A stretch of 64,000 nucleotides of DNA from Hymenolepis diminuta (GCA_900708905.1 CAADRB010000004.1:2917685-2981684); one strand, 5' to 3'; positions 33,031 through 46,969 are shown, counted from the stretch's first letter. Numbers and translations are program-made. The notes: generated by a model not told the origin, from the sequence alone.

Positions 33031-35699
33031 ATGCGAATAAAGTGTAGCTTTGGGAATACAAGGAGTGTCATCTTTCAAAGGCATTGATAAGACAGAAAAT
33101 GAAATCGTATTAATCATAAATGTTTCTTATGTTTGACACAAATGAAGAATAAGTATATTTCATACATTTTCAAAATGAAATTCCTTTATTCCTTTTTATG
33201 ATTCAGCAATGATTAGATTTGTCCCATTTTATATACTATGGCTATGAGATAACTGAATATATTGGCCACATATTTCACAAACCAGTTCCTTTACATTCAC
33301 CAGAGATACATCTGAATATGAACATATTATTAATTTTGGTGATTGCCTAAATGCCATCTGAATACTAACAACGCAATGCGTTTGGTACTGATGTGTCACT
33401 CACCGTAGTTGATGTGATCACTCGAACTGATAAGAATTCTGTCTTATGTTTAGGATACGGAGTACGTTATATAAACTTCTCATTATTTTCATTTGTTATT
33501 TACTAAAACTACTTGAAACAGGTCCCAAAACAGAACCCTTTTTATTACCTTACTTGAATAGAGAGATTGGGATGGGAGTGGTGAAAGGATGTAGTACACC
33601 TACCATAGGGATGTTTGATGTGCGGCAATCCCAAATTTTAAGATTAGTAGATCAATAATGAGGACATTCTAGAGACAGGAAGATCTGTTCAAGTGCCTCA
33701 ACAATATTGAAGGCGAACAGCACCTTCGAATTTGTTTACCCCAAAGGTACGTTTGTCACTGATCGTACCAATAATAATTTAAACATTATTATCTTAGGTG
33801 AACACAACTTACGCAGTTCTGTTAACCTAAAATTTTTACCTGTTACCTACCTGCTACAACAGGACTTTAAGCTGATAAATATCATGTCAAATAATTTTGA
33901 ATATTGTAACGTGAACTATCCATTTTGTAAATATTGTACAACTTGAACCCAAAAATCAAATGAAGGAAAACTCTGATAACTTGATGTTGCCCTCAGCATC
34001 TTTTTGAAACCTCCTTTATCATTTATTGAGCTTTCTGTTGACCGATTTCGGTTGTTTCCCATTATTTATAGTTGTATATATTTCGATTAATATGAGCAAT
34101 AATCATAGTTGCAATAGATTTCATAGATATCAAAATTTTAAAAAAGTTACAGATTTGAAATTCGGTAGATCAGATTATTTACTTATATTCTTGTAAATAT
34201 ATGAATTTCATAATCGGATTTTATCGATTATTACCGCATTTATTTCCCCATAGATATCTGTGAATTTCTTACTATTTAGGGGCATTTGCATATTCCATTT
34301 ACTAACCTTATACATTTCATCAATTTATCCGAAATGGAATTTAAAAATTAAGAAAAATCAAGTTTGCTCCAATCAAAATGTTAACTTTAAACTTCTTCAT
34401 GGTTCACGCTGTTTTCGTTGACTGAAAATACGGTTATTATTAATATTTTTTAATTACTCGGAAATTTAAAATTTATTATAAATTTAATTATGAATGGCTG
34501 AAAAGTGGAATATATTGAACCTGCTTTGCTAGAGTGCATCTTCTTTGTGTACACTTTTAGTGATTATAGACACTCCCTTCCTCATTGGCTATCGCATTAG
34601 CCAACCATTCCTTTCGATGAAAGCCTATTTAAATAAATTTTTTTAACTTAATTCACAAACTCCCCATTTTGTGCCTAAAAAGATCTTTAGGATATAATTT
34701 AAGCTCTAGTAAAACAGATAAAGTCACTAGTAAAAAATGTAATATCCTTAGACATTATCTGGAAAGGTGTTTAAAATTTAAATCCATTAAGAGCATCTTA
34801 ATCCCGTTTTAAGAATGACTGAAAGCGGAAGACTTTTTAAACTAGATCGGGGAAATAAAATTTTCTCTTTGAAAGGCAAAATGACTTACCCTTATCATTG
34901 TTTTTAGTCAGAATATACTTAAAAGTCTAAAGCTTAGAATTTACCAATGTTGAATGACAAAAATGCACTCCTCAATCCTAAATGAGATATAAAGGAGATC
35001 GATACCCACCAAGACAACATAATCGAAATGTCTGTTTAATGAAGATAGTGGCAGTAATCAAGATATTCCCCGGGAAGTTTGTGGTGACTTCTTTATCGTT
35101 ATATTAATATTATCTCTTATTTATATCTGAACTGATATTTTTTCGCTTTTTTTTTAATAAGTCCCATTGTTTAAACCAATTTCCCACCTTGCATTACATG
35201 TAATTAACTTTTTAGTTAGTTGGTATTTAATGATATGATACAATTATCTTTAAATATTAATTATGCCATTTGGTAATCAGGCAATAAAACGACCACTTTC
35301 ACCTGCTAACTAGAAAAAAATAAATATCGAGCCGTAAGCCATAAGTCCTACTTACTCTTGTTACAGCAGTAAAGCACTACACGTAAGCAGAACATAACAA
35401 AATTGTTTGTTACAAAAATATAATTCTGGAATTGTGATATAACAAAAGAGACAGAAGTCAATTTGAATATTTCAAGCGGAAAATTGCAACATTAATCATA
35501 TACTCCGATAATTGTACCTTTGTAGAAATTAATTAAAATATAGAAACAGAAAATCCTCATTAAATAACAAGGAATGATAGAGCAATATGATAAGGGATGG
35601 GGACCGACTAAAGGCAGAATTCATAGTCAAGGCATAAATAGTCTCCCAAAATTTGATCTTTATTTTGGATTCCAGTTCTTGAGTATAGGTAGCTGTGAA

Positions 35700-36180
35700 G
35701 GTTGACTCTCTATGTATTTTCCGGAATTACTCTTTATTCGCATTCTCTATGACTAAACGTTGATTTTTTCGTCTTCGAAGCCGCATTGATATCTTTATGT
35801 TTTTATGACTCAAACCCATATCTGTCTTGTTCAAACGATTTAACCGATTCTCCTCTTTACCTGCAGCTGTTGAGTTTCATTTCAAGTACACTGCACTCTT
35901 AACTCCTTACTCAAGTGACTCCTCTAAGCTGTTTTTGTATTTCCACTCGCACACACATGTAGATACATTCCTGTCACTTACCTGCTCCTACGCTTCCCTT
36001 TTATCTTCTCTCTCCTCATCTCTCTCTTCCACTCTTGATCCCTCATCTTGATCTGTTCAATACACTTAGAACCACACAACTCTTTGTGTTCCATTTTTTG
36101 GAACTGTTGATTGCTGCTGTTAGCTGCTGGCTATTAGGCTTAAGCAACAAACTAGTGACCCTGTGAGCTGTTGGTCTTAA
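35700..36180 (+). repeat. Unclassified ~400-bp repeat (family B), copy 3
   Basis: Starts GACTCTCTATGTATTTTCCG, then ACTCTTTATTCGCATTCTCT, CGAAGCCGCATTGATATC, CAAGTACACTGCACTC, CTCAAGTGACTCCTCTAAGC and ends near TTAGCTGCTGGC. Nearly colinear with 49595. Short open frames inside it are not genes. Confidence 0.75.
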
Positions 36181-38799
36181 CTCATAAATCAGTGACTTCT
36201 CTTACTATTATATCAACAGATTCTTGAGCTTCTAATGTTGAGTATTTAAATCTACGATCTATTCGCTATCTGCAAAGAAAATTAACCTTTCTGGCGTCCA
36301 GAGTTCATGAACAAGTCTATTCCCTTGGATGGTCAGTTAACTACAATATATTTATCTTTCCCTCTATTAGCCAGGATACTATCCGGATAATTAACTTTAA
36401 CACAGCATGAGGATAAATTTGTCTTCTTTACTTTTACACAAAAATAGCATGAATTCCATGTTTAGTTCCGAATTTATTCTTGACCAACATTCGAGTAATA
36501 ATTTGGATTGGTGTAATGATGTTGCCTGTTATTTTCAACCCTTGTCATAATAGACCTATAAATTCGTTTCAGTTACGTGAAAATCAGGAGTCGTCACAAT
36601 TATAAATTTCCCACTTGCATTTTTTCAAATTTTTTAAATTCAATCATTCAAAGAGATTTATTAGAGGTTACTTCCAGGAAGTATGCTTGGAAGGAAGACA
36701 ATTAAAGAAGATGTGACTAAAAGCACACCTCGCATTAAAACAACAGCAAAATGAGACTCCACGAAATGTGAATACGTGTTGAGTTCAGACAACATCTCTT
36801 AAGAGACATATATTCATTTGCGCTTTAAATTACAGTTCATGAAACATTTAAATTTGTCTGATATAAAAATCGATGCGGTGTTTCATTTTGTATATTTGCA
36901 TGTAATTTTCCCAGCTCTATTTTCGGATCGCTTAAAAGTTTTTGTGGATCAACTTGTGGATTCAGTTTTTGATACTTCGTTGTTTCTTCTTATCAATTTA
37001 CTCTGTTAGTTGAAAAATTTTGGGATCTTACCTAAAGCGGTCCCCATTTTTTTCACATTTTCCATGTTATAATTCTCTGAAAGGAGGGACCTTTGAAACT
37101 CAATGGTCGTCCCTTTAATACTTTAGTTTGATTAATTTTCCAGCTCCGACTGTTATTGTCTCTTCATGACAGCAATATTTCTTGAAACGTACTCTAGTAG
37201 TGTTTGTTTTCTTTAAGAAGAATCATATCATTCTGGAGCAAATAAGGGGAGTAGAGGTTGCATAGCCAACTCCCTATTTACAGTTTGGGTATCCAACCAG
37301 AAGTCTTTTTAAACTAACAAAATAAGCCAATCATTTTCGATGTGTTTCCAAAATCCCTTGTTTTATACACGTATTTATTTGTGATTTCACAAACCTTTGG
37401 TCGACTTTCCCAATGAAATAGTGCTGGAAAGTGATAAATAGAGTTAAAAAAATATTTACGATATCTGGAGGGTTACCGAAAAGTTATAAATTGAAATTCA
37501 TTGTGCTTTTCTTTCTTTGGGGGAGAATTATTGAGAGCTCACAAGTCTTTGTTTGTCTACGGAGTGCTTGGGTCACACGAAAGGTTAAAGATTTACAGAG
37601 GTTACTATAAAGACAGAATAATCAAATTTGGTGATGATTAGAGAGTATGTAAGATAAATATTTTGGAGAAGAAAGGATTCATCCTTCAATATCATCCTTC
37701 ACATTGTGGATATTAGAATTTCGCCCTTTAGGGAGTATTGGATAAAACTAATGCTGCCAGAAATTTTGTCTGCTCTCTAAGTACATTTTTTCTCATTTGG
37801 TTGAGAAATATGTCGGAACTTCTTCTCATTCCATATCGTTATATGCTTACTTGCATCAACATTAATTTTGTGCTCAATTTAAAAATATAGCATTCGTGGG
37901 AAGATACATAGAAGACCTCTGTTCAAATGACCCGAAATATCTAATGATAAGTACTTGTGATATTTTCATCTAATACCATCCAGGATGTAGCTCAAACACA
38001 GTCTTAAAGTGCTTTTTTTTGAAGTAGTTGAGTGATATTTTATTATATGAGCCCTGACATTAAAAAACTCACTCAGCTTCTAATTTTAAGGTAAATTTAT
38101 CCGAGAGTACTAACAATAGATTGTAAAAAAATTGTCTAATTAGCGGATTTGAGCTCATTCAACAACATTCGCCTAAAATGCTGGACAAGAATGTGGAACT
38201 TATAAAGTAAAACTTGGATAGCTGACTGAGTAATGAGTTTAAATGAAGCAAGGCTCTTATTTCATTCTCTGTTTCCTATCTCCTTTAACTTTAAATAGTT
38301 TTGTAAAGTAAGATTGTTTTATGTTGAAGTTCCGCTGGGAGATATATAGTATCCTATTAGATATCGCACTAGACTTGAAGAGGTAAGATGGGACTGCAGT
38401 TAACCCAATGCATTTTGTCAACTAAACAAAGACATTGAATAGTGGTACCAGTTTTCTTCATATTATTGATGATTGAAGATCAGAACACTGCCAGACTGAA
38501 AGCAGTGTTAGACAAAATAACTGTTAAGCTGTCAGGAGCGAACGACCATGAGACAACATGCCGAATTGATTATAAATAACCTTTGCTTAATAAACTTTCT
38601 ATCAGTTATAAAATAGCATGGAAAGGTATATAACTATCTTCATCTTACTTATTAAGGAGATAGGAAAGTCAAATTAATAATTTCGGTCCTGAAATTGAGA
38701 TGAGGTATTGATTGGTGCCTTTTTATCCTTCAGACTATGGTAATTAACTTCAAGTGACTAAAATAAGCGCTAATCGAATTTGTTCAGTTATTTGGAGGA

Positions 38800-38885
38800 A
38801 TTCCAATCTCTCATCAGGGAGGCTACATGATATCACTTTCTACCCAGGATGAACATTGAAAAACGCTTTTCTAAATGGGCCTAGA
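38800..38885 (+). repeat. tRNA-derived SINE-like repeat, tail fragment
   Basis: Only the 3' part: GGAATTCCAATCTCTCATCA, GGGAGGCTACATGATATCAC, then CAGGATGAACATTGAAAAAC and GCTTTTCTAAATGG, matching the end of copy 4. Confidence 0.55.
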
Positions 38886-40669
38886 AGCGTATATTTCCAT
38901 TTTATGACTCTAATAATATTTAGCATTGACGGAGTGAACCTTTGAGAAATATTAAAAATGCGTGGCAATGTGAAGTGGAACTCCACCAGAATAAAATACT
39001 ATGCGAATTCAAAAAATCGTTTATTAAATCAAAATTAATTTTTGAGTGGTTTGCATTAAATGTTAATATTAATATCTTTAATGCATTAGTGAACTAAAGG
39101 ATAATGGAAAAGTCACTTCAAACTGTATCTGAACCGATAAGAGAAGTCTCCCTGAGAGAAATTGCAAAGAATTGCAAATGTTAATTATAGTGCTCAAATT
39201 TGAAAGAATATTTGTATTTTTATCTGAGGTCATAAAAATTCTAGGATAACTCTTACATTTATGTCTCTAACATTACGAAATCCAGTTTAATAAATATGGT
39301 ATCAAGATATGCTAGCGGCTAGGCAGTAGAAGACGACTGAGAAGACAAGAGAATCATAGGGACAAGATTTGTTGAGAAGTGGGGAGAGGTCATTATTGAC
39401 GAAAAATAACGGGATATAAATTGAGTATTTTATGAAGAAAAGTCAAAACTGTGTCCATTTGTGTGCAGCGGAAGGGTTTCAAATCTATTAAGTCAAGATG
39501 GTTCCAGAGACTGACATAGTTTGTGTTAAATCCCTGTTCTCAAAATACCAACATAATCTAATCTGTGAAATGACAAGAGACTGGGAGAAGCACCTTGCAT
39601 TGACATCCACGCACATCAGCCCACCAGGTACCAACGCAGAGGTCTATTTAAACAACCTTGCAACCGTATGCTTTATTGCAATAGGAACAATGAAAATTTT
39701 ATTTAGAAGTCAGCAGAATTGGACATAAGCTGCATTCAAAATTCATTTAAAATTTTAATTAAAAAGTAAAAATCTTTGAATTCATGAAATTTTGTATAAG
39801 CATTGATAGCTAATTTCAAATCAATTTAAAATGTGACCTTTGATTCTCTTGGGATATTGTGAATTTTGTAAACTCCTGTTGTACAACAATTTGCTTCCAG
39901 TTTTTCAGCATACTCCGGTGCAAGAACGGATTAAATTGAAGTATTTTTTAAATGCTAAATTCACTTACTCACCCTTATTGAATAAGTTGTGAATTTACAT
40001 CTCAAATTTCCTGATAATTTTATCAATTATCTCAATTCATTCATAAAGTAAAAAATGAAAAATAAAATTGTAAGCGGATGTTCAGAGAAGACTCAATTAA
40101 AACAAAAGACATTCTGCTCATTTATTACAATAGAGTATGAATACAGAAGACAAATTTCAAATGGCGTCTTTTAAAAATATGAGCATCTGTTACCTAATTG
40201 TTGAAGCAGTACACTCATAACTTGCAAAAATGTCAACCGGGTCAAAGACATTTTCTGAAATAAATTAGCCTTATGGTGCCTAGAATTCACTAGCAATCAC
40301 TTTATTTTATCATACATTACCATTAAATGCTTTAATAGATTCATGTTTGCAATTGCAGCTTCAAGTATCTCGACTTAAATGAAATGTATTCTAATGACAA
40401 TCTGACTTCCAACGGTGGGGTAATTACTCCATCCATTTCAAAATTCGCCTGCATTTTGAAAGGTGCGTCAACAGCAGATCATTGTTGCAGAACGCTGTTA
40501 GAAATGATCTTGAGCCATTACTGTACAGCATCTAGATTAGTGGGACCAAGGAGAAAAGCAAGTTGAATTTGATTTCGACTTGGAGTTCAGTAATTAAACG
40601 TGCATACCGTAAAGAATACCTTGATGAAGGTTGAATCGACGACAACAAAATGAAACAAACATCTAGCGG

Positions 40670-41226
40670 TTGTCTTTAGTGGAGTTGATACATCGAGAAA
40701 CGGACTACTCAGTACAAATGAAAAATACTCATCTTCTCTTGATATGTAAGACATTAACAATGGATCCAATTAATAACGGCCGAAATGTAACTATTCATAG
40801 GAAGATTTGCTTTAATTTTAGTTGGGAATCACTTCCAGACATACCAACGCCGCGATATGCATCTGTAGCAGTGTATGTTCCTACTTTTGGTGTCATTGTC
40901 ATGGAGGAGGAGNNNNNNAGGGTGATACACTAAAGGTGGAGGATATACACTTCACGTGAACACCTTAGAAAAGCTTCAGACCAGTACATCGAATCCCATA
41001 TGGGGCATAATGACTCCCATGTTCAAAGGAAGAGAATTTTCGGGAGTTGCATTTTTAAGGAATTCGTTTATGTTGCGAAAAAATTTGAAGGCATCAAATC
41101 AAATCACCGAAATGCTCCCGATGGTGAATGGGAGACCTGGTCATTGAACAGCATCGGTGAAAAATGCTCGCTGTCGTTCGATTACCTTCCTGACGGTGGG
41201 AGAATGTCTCCATGTACGGAGTGAGT
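40670..41226 (+). pseudogene. Kelch-repeat protein gene fragment, frame-broken
   Basis: Three pieces in different frames read like successive kelch blades. The first is a WESLPDIPTPRYASVAVYVP segment ending in FGVIVMEEE, where a kelch blade would have IGG. After a 6-base gap (40913-40918) comes PMFKGREFSGVAFLRN, and after a frame change near 41060 FVYVAKKFEGIKSNH, with KK where the kelch Gly-Gly would be. The end reads DGEWETWSLNSIGEK and FDYLPDGGR, stopping at 41226. Kelch blades form beta-propellers for protein binding, often in BTB-kelch ubiquitin ligase adaptors. No BTB part is seen upstream. The frame change and loss of Gly-Gly suggest a dead gene; part of the disruption could be assembly error at the gap. 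Confidence 0.5.
40913..40918. other. Assembly gap (6 N) inside the kelch fragment
   Basis: Six N bases directly after the first kelch-like blade. They could hide or cause a frame change. Confidence 0.95.
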
Positions 41227-44200
41227 ATATATGCGATTTCGTGTGGTGTTCTCTTAGGTGAAGTTATATTTTATAATAACAAATATATTTTCTCTCAGCG
41301 GGAAAACTTTTGAGCTCAGGTGTTAAGATAAGACAAATGTAAGCATTAATAAAAATTTTCTAGATTAAAATAAAAATTATGAGCTTAAAAAGGTTTTTAT
41401 TAAATTTTAGGTAGATGTCAGCGGCAGATATTTCTGGCGATTTCTTTAAAAAACGCACGGCCTTTTTTATTTACAACTTTTAAAACTTTAACAAGAATAA
41501 AATGACATTTTTTATAAACATTTGGTACAAATGAACAATTCATTGCACCTAACATTACTCTTCGTTAAGTAAATACTCATACATTATTTTTCGAATATTA
41601 TGCAATTTAATACCTAAATCGGGTATTGTAAATTTAAGGGTCCTTCAATAAATTAAATGGTACATATCTAATACATTACGAATATCCTTATTAATCCTGA
41701 GACCGAAGAACAGGACTTCGTTTACTTTATAGTTAATATATACGGATATATATATATATATACTTACTCCTTTGTTATATTTAGACAAAGCCCTATGCAA
41801 AATTGCTTATTCAATTCACGCATTACGTGTACGTATTCGGTTACCAGCTGGGTTGAAAATATAACAAATAATCATTGAAGAGTCCTTCCAAGAACATAGA
41901 ACATTCTAGAAGAGAACCCAAAGATTGATAGACAATGTACCACAAATGTATTCTTCTTCTATCCTAATTTCAGGCTAATTAAATCACATTGTAATTTGAA
42001 TATTTGAAGCAGATGAATGCAAAATTACTACTCATAAAATGTAGGCCATTTTATAGATTAACAGTAACAGGTAGCTCATTGTAATAATAAAAGACCAAAT
42101 TTGACAGAGCTGACGATGTGAACGGCGTTAGAAATTATGCGGTAATGTTAACTGTAATTTGCTGGGTCACCGTTTAATCACAAATTTTTCGCAAGTGTTT
42201 TGTGGTTATTATTAATTTCAAACAATTAAAGACAGAGGATGCTGATTAATATCCTCATTTAGCCTACTTTTAACAAATGATTTGCTTGAACCGCCTAAAG
42301 AGTATACAGTTACTATATAATCTTCTCTCCCCATTTACTTAAAGGTACTAATATGTCTTTCTTTTTGCTCTGAGCTGCTCTCCTAAAAAATAATATAATT
42401 CTTTAAATCCGTCAAATTCCTTCGTAAATAATTAAAACATGATAAGAGTGATAGAAAATTAATCTTATACCGAAATCTTACAGCTCTCGAGAACATTCAT
42501 TAAATCCGTTATTGTGTTCCTTGACATGTTAACCCATTGCAAATCGATGGTTGCATATTTTCGTCTTTAAATCCCTAGTCATTGACCCAGCATTGTTTGA
42601 CCTAGGCGTGACAACCATTGTCAATTATATAAAAGAAAATTCATTTCTTTAATATAAAGCCATCGTTTGAGCTACAAGTCTTCTTCTTCCTGAGGTTTGA
42701 AAAGTGTGTAGTTTTTAAAGGACAACACATACCTTGGCTAGAGAAAAAACATCTTAGAACCTCTTTTGATGAAGAAAAACATGAATGTCAGCGTCTTTTT
42801 CTTGACCTTCTTTTGATTAACGCGATCACGGAATGTCGAAATGCCGAATATTGGATTTATGATTATTTGAATTTTATGAACATGCGCGTTGGCGGTTGTG
42901 CGGTCAGCGTCACATGGCTTCACTTTCGGCATGCTCCATATACTTCTGCAATCTTGTCTCCCGCCTGAACCGGATTTTTAACTGGATCCTCTTTTGCCAC
43001 CCAGTCGGATTTCAATGTGGACATTCAAATAACTTAGTTTAGAACACTAGAATTACGATCATTACTATTCTCAAAATAAGGTAGATTTATATAAATATTT
43101 GCTATATCTAAAATTTAAATGGATTTGTTTTCTCAATTTATTGAAATAAATGGTCCATTCATGTAATTTATAGTTGAATGCTATTCAACCGGTCGGCAGA
43201 CAAGAGCTTTGTCAAGATCGTCAAAATTCCATGACCATCATGCGCTTACACTTTTTTAATATGGGTAGGTCACTGAGAGACCACCTATGGGATACGAATT
43301 TCTCACCCCTTGACAATGCTAGGGCTTCACGGCCTCTATCAACATTGTCAGCGTTATTTCAACTTCCTTTTAAAAGCGTCCAACTTGGATTCAAAATCCA
43401 ATGAAGAAAAACTCGACTTCTACTCCACCCAGTTCACTTGATACTCATTGGATTAATTTACTATTACCAAATGTTTTCTCATATTAAAAAATTTTATTTT
43501 TATTTACAAATTACAACCTTTATCATTTGTGTCCTGTAATTTATGCGTCCTATTCGAAAATGAAAAAATTGAACCATCTTCCAGAAGTTCAGGGGAATTT
43601 TCTGAACCCCAATTATAAAGAATTATCATTAAAATTATTTTACTTCAAATATCTAATCGATTGATTTTCATGCCTATTAATTTCTGTAATTGTTTTCATA
43701 TCAAGCATCAGAGTGTCTTGATGTCACCAATGTGGTAATATATTTGGCTAAAGAAGATTACACATTTTTCTTATGTTTCATAATAAAGGATATGTGAAAG
43801 TTTTGATCGGCAGTCATAAACTTCTGGCATTAGAACTACGATATATTTATGAGAGTTCGGATAGATCTATGCTAGTATGGTCTCCACTTATTCTTCTCAA
43901 AGGTGATCCTGGTCCTTCTCTACCTCTCATGACTGATGACTGTTTAGTTTGCATGAAGACTTATCCCCCGTGTCTGAACAGACAAATCGTTGTGTGTGTA
44001 TTAACGTTTGTATTGTTTTCATGAGTGAAGTTTCTGTTTTGGGATTAAGATTTGTCTCTGTCCCTCCGTAGTCACTTACTTACTAAGACGGTCCAGAACA
44101 AAAAAAGAATCTCAAACAACAGTGTTGCACAGAGAAGATACACAGAAATTGCGAACAAATTCACTATTTTAACACTTAGTCATAGAAGTTGGCTTTTTTG

Positions 44201-46429
44201 TCATTAGTGAAGTGGATAGAGGCACCTCACTTAATTCGATCAGAGAAAAGCAGACGTATCATCGAAGTCCATGCTAGTTAACGATTTTACAAATGCTATT
44301 AGTTTTCACGCAGTTCTCATCGTGAAAGTAAAACAACTGGAAAATCTTTACCATTTTCCGAATAAGTCGTCTGAGTCGAACTTTACGAAATTGTTGAGAA
44401 GAAACTGAATCTCTTGTTAGGTTTCATACTAGATTGTATACTAGATTGTAGTATAATTAGTAATAATACAAAATTTGACAGGCTTTTCTTATTATCTGGG
44501 AGAAAAGTGTGACTTCGCCTGTGCGTCGGTGCCGCAGTGGCCCAAGTGTACGCCATCTGTGTCAGAAGGTCACGGGTTCAATGTCCACTGGTTCACGCGG
44601 AATGAATGGAATGACCAGCCACAGTGGTTCAGTCTCGCCAATATCGAGAATGGCGGGATTCCAGTCTCTTACCAGAGAGGCTTCATGACGGCACCCTCTC
44701 CAAGATGACTGCTTAAAGCGCTATCTTAAATTGGCTTCCAAATAATTACTTGCTTATTTAACACAATTCTTAAATACGGTTACTTAAATTATATAAGTAT
44801 AACACCATTTTCGCTGGCAATCATGTATATTGAAACAGAAAGCTTTCTGGAAGCGGTGTTTCGTTAAAAAGTGATAAATGAATTATAAAATATGCTTTTC
44901 TATCCAAAAATTCTGAAGTCACCTAAAGAAAATGTTAATAATGTTAGAACGATTTAATAACGAAAAAGACTTTCTTGGTCTGTAGAAGATTGTTATACGG
45001 AAAGTGTGAAAAGATGATGACTTTAATACTACATGAAATTGAACCATTTAGATCTATAATACGCTCAAACTGTAAAAATAAGAGAAAAATCGATTTTAAT
45101 GGATAGACTCTTGATTTTTTGACTTACCTTGTTTTTAAATGTTTCAGACATTCCTCTAGTACGCCTTTTTTTAAACGATAACCATTATTAAAATGTGTAA
45201 TGCTTCTCTTTCTCTCGGACAATGTAAATAGTTGTCCACAAGTATGTATGGTCAATATATATTATATCAAACGAACAAACGCACCTATTTCATTAAATCC
45301 TTATATTAAGGGAACATAGAATGGGCATTAACTCCATAAATTTTTGAATATTTTTCCTGCTCATCGATTGATTCTGCCTGTTAATACCCCGATATTCTTA
45401 GGTATTTGTTTGGATCATCCAAAGAGTTCCTAAAATACCTGAATTAAGGATAAAATTTTGAATTTTTATGATCTAATCAATCTTGTTAAAGGTTTGAAAC
45501 TTCCATAAACATGACCTTTGAAACATCTTAACTCTTTATATTATAAGTACAGCTGTTTCGCCTTTAACACAAAAGCGTTGCTTTCTTTGAAGGGACCATC
45601 CGTATGCAATTGTCGGTGTTGAATTTTGTTACCACGAATCTCTCTGATATCCGATTTCACAATTTCAGAAAATGAAATTGGATTTTTTGGATTTTCAGCC
45701 AGGGTAAACTGTTCCTTCAAATACCTCCACTTTATTGCTAAGTTTGCCTTAATCATAATTTAAACATAAGCTCTTCATAGCATTTATTTCTGACTGGAAG
45801 AGAAAAAGAGAGAAATTAAATGGAAGCATCTAGGCAGAACAAGACAATCTGATTATTGTTGACACCTCTCTGTCCCTAAATGTATTCTTCTTGTCTATCA
45901 AAACACTTACAATTACCATAAAATATTTTAAGGATCGATTTAGCCAAGACGTGTTCTCTCTAGTGTCCTTGGGGCAGTTATTAGCCTCCTTTATCGAAGC
46001 TTGATAGCAGGATTTCGAAGTGGAATCTTATGGGCAAGTTTTTCAAAACTGCACTTTACAAATGCGAAGGCATCGTCAATCATTTCTGCCTTACAATATT
46101 AATAAATGCGGTTAGATATTTCTATCACTGAATATGAAAAGAATTTTATCGATCTAATATTCTTTCATAGCTATGGCACTCAGAGAAAACTCTTATTAAT
46201 ATCTAAAGCAAAGGAAGGAAGACCTACCATTTTTATCTATGGGAAGACACATAAACATGGAGAACAGTTAAGTGGCTTCGTACGTAGAAAGGAGAACAAA
46301 GTCGACATATCAAAATAAGTTTAATATATTCGATTTCTAGATTCATCAAGTTGTCCAGCTGTGATTTAATTACCGGTAGAGTTTAGTGCAATTCTGCCTA
46401 GTAAGAGACAAATATTAACTCTATGGTCT
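41227..46429. other. Gene-poor stretch
   Basis: Holds the (AT)n run at 41745-41762, a possible reverse SINE-head fragment near 43255-43345 and the SINE copy at 44515. The open frame 46106-46315 has a faint FLYWCH-like pattern (see finding). No confident gene. Confidence 0.4.
44515..44745 (+). repeat. tRNA-derived SINE-like repeat, best-preserved copy
   Basis: The head has the A-box-like TGGCCCAAGTG and the B-box-like GGTCACGGGTTCAATGTCC, spaced as in a tRNA gene. The body has CGGAATGAATGGAATGACCA, GGCGGGATTCCAGTCTCTTA, CCAGAGAGGCTTCATGACGG and the tail CCAAGATGACTGCTTAAAGC. Tail and body match the copies at 19012, 38800 and 54775. Confidence 0.75.
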
Positions 46430-46705
46430 TTTCTGTCTCACTTTCGTTTGCGCACCAACTGACTTATACCTCTGCCCTAGTTGTCAGTTGCTCATCAATG
46501 AAAGTAGAATCTAACTCATTTCGCCGGCCAATCACAACCCTAACTGTCATCGCCCAATATTGACACTTCCTCCGTCTATCCCAATTCCGCTTTCTACTCC
46601 TTCCCAATTTCTTTCTAAGTGGCCAACACCCAGTCTTACTTAACTCTTAACCTTCTCACTAAGAAAAGGTATTTGCCTCCGATTAGACCGTAAGATCATT
46701 CAGAG
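46430..46705 (+). repeat. Unclassified repeat (family C), copy 1
   Basis: Shares TTGCGCACC, CTGCCCTA, TGTCAGT.GCTCATCAATGA, CAATTCCGCTTTCTA, AGTCTTACTTA and CTTCTCACT..AGAAA, in order, with 62340-62615. It lies about 265 bp beyond the low-coordinate end of the mariner element. Confidence 0.7.
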
Positions 46706-46969
46706 GCAATATCTCAGTCAGATAATAAAAGTATCCCTACTTTAGATTGGTGCTAATTTACGTGTTTCAAAGTTCTGATTTCGGAATTCAGTTTCTGGTT
46801 CCTAGGTGAGTTTATGACTGCGATATTCGAAATTGATTAAAATGGTTAATTGATTAGGAGACCTCCACTCATTTGTTCTTTCTGTGAAATCACTACAAAA
46901 CTAAATTTTTATACAGAATCCCTACCAAAATAATATCTTAATAGATCCGCTATAGTGGTGATTGGTGTA

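Larger units (their letters stand above)
29660..40640. other. Gene-poor stretch with repeats only
   Basis: Apart from repeat copies at 30420, 31080, 32640, 35700 and 38800, nothing coding was recognised. Open frames here are under 80 codons, AT-rich and without motifs. A possible LIN9 polyadenylation signal AATATA lies at 29704-29709. Confidence 0.45.

Noticed and set aside
45541..45756. 71-codon minus-strand frame with a protein-like composition
   Set aside because: Looks plausible by eye, but I recognise no family and see no adjoining exon.
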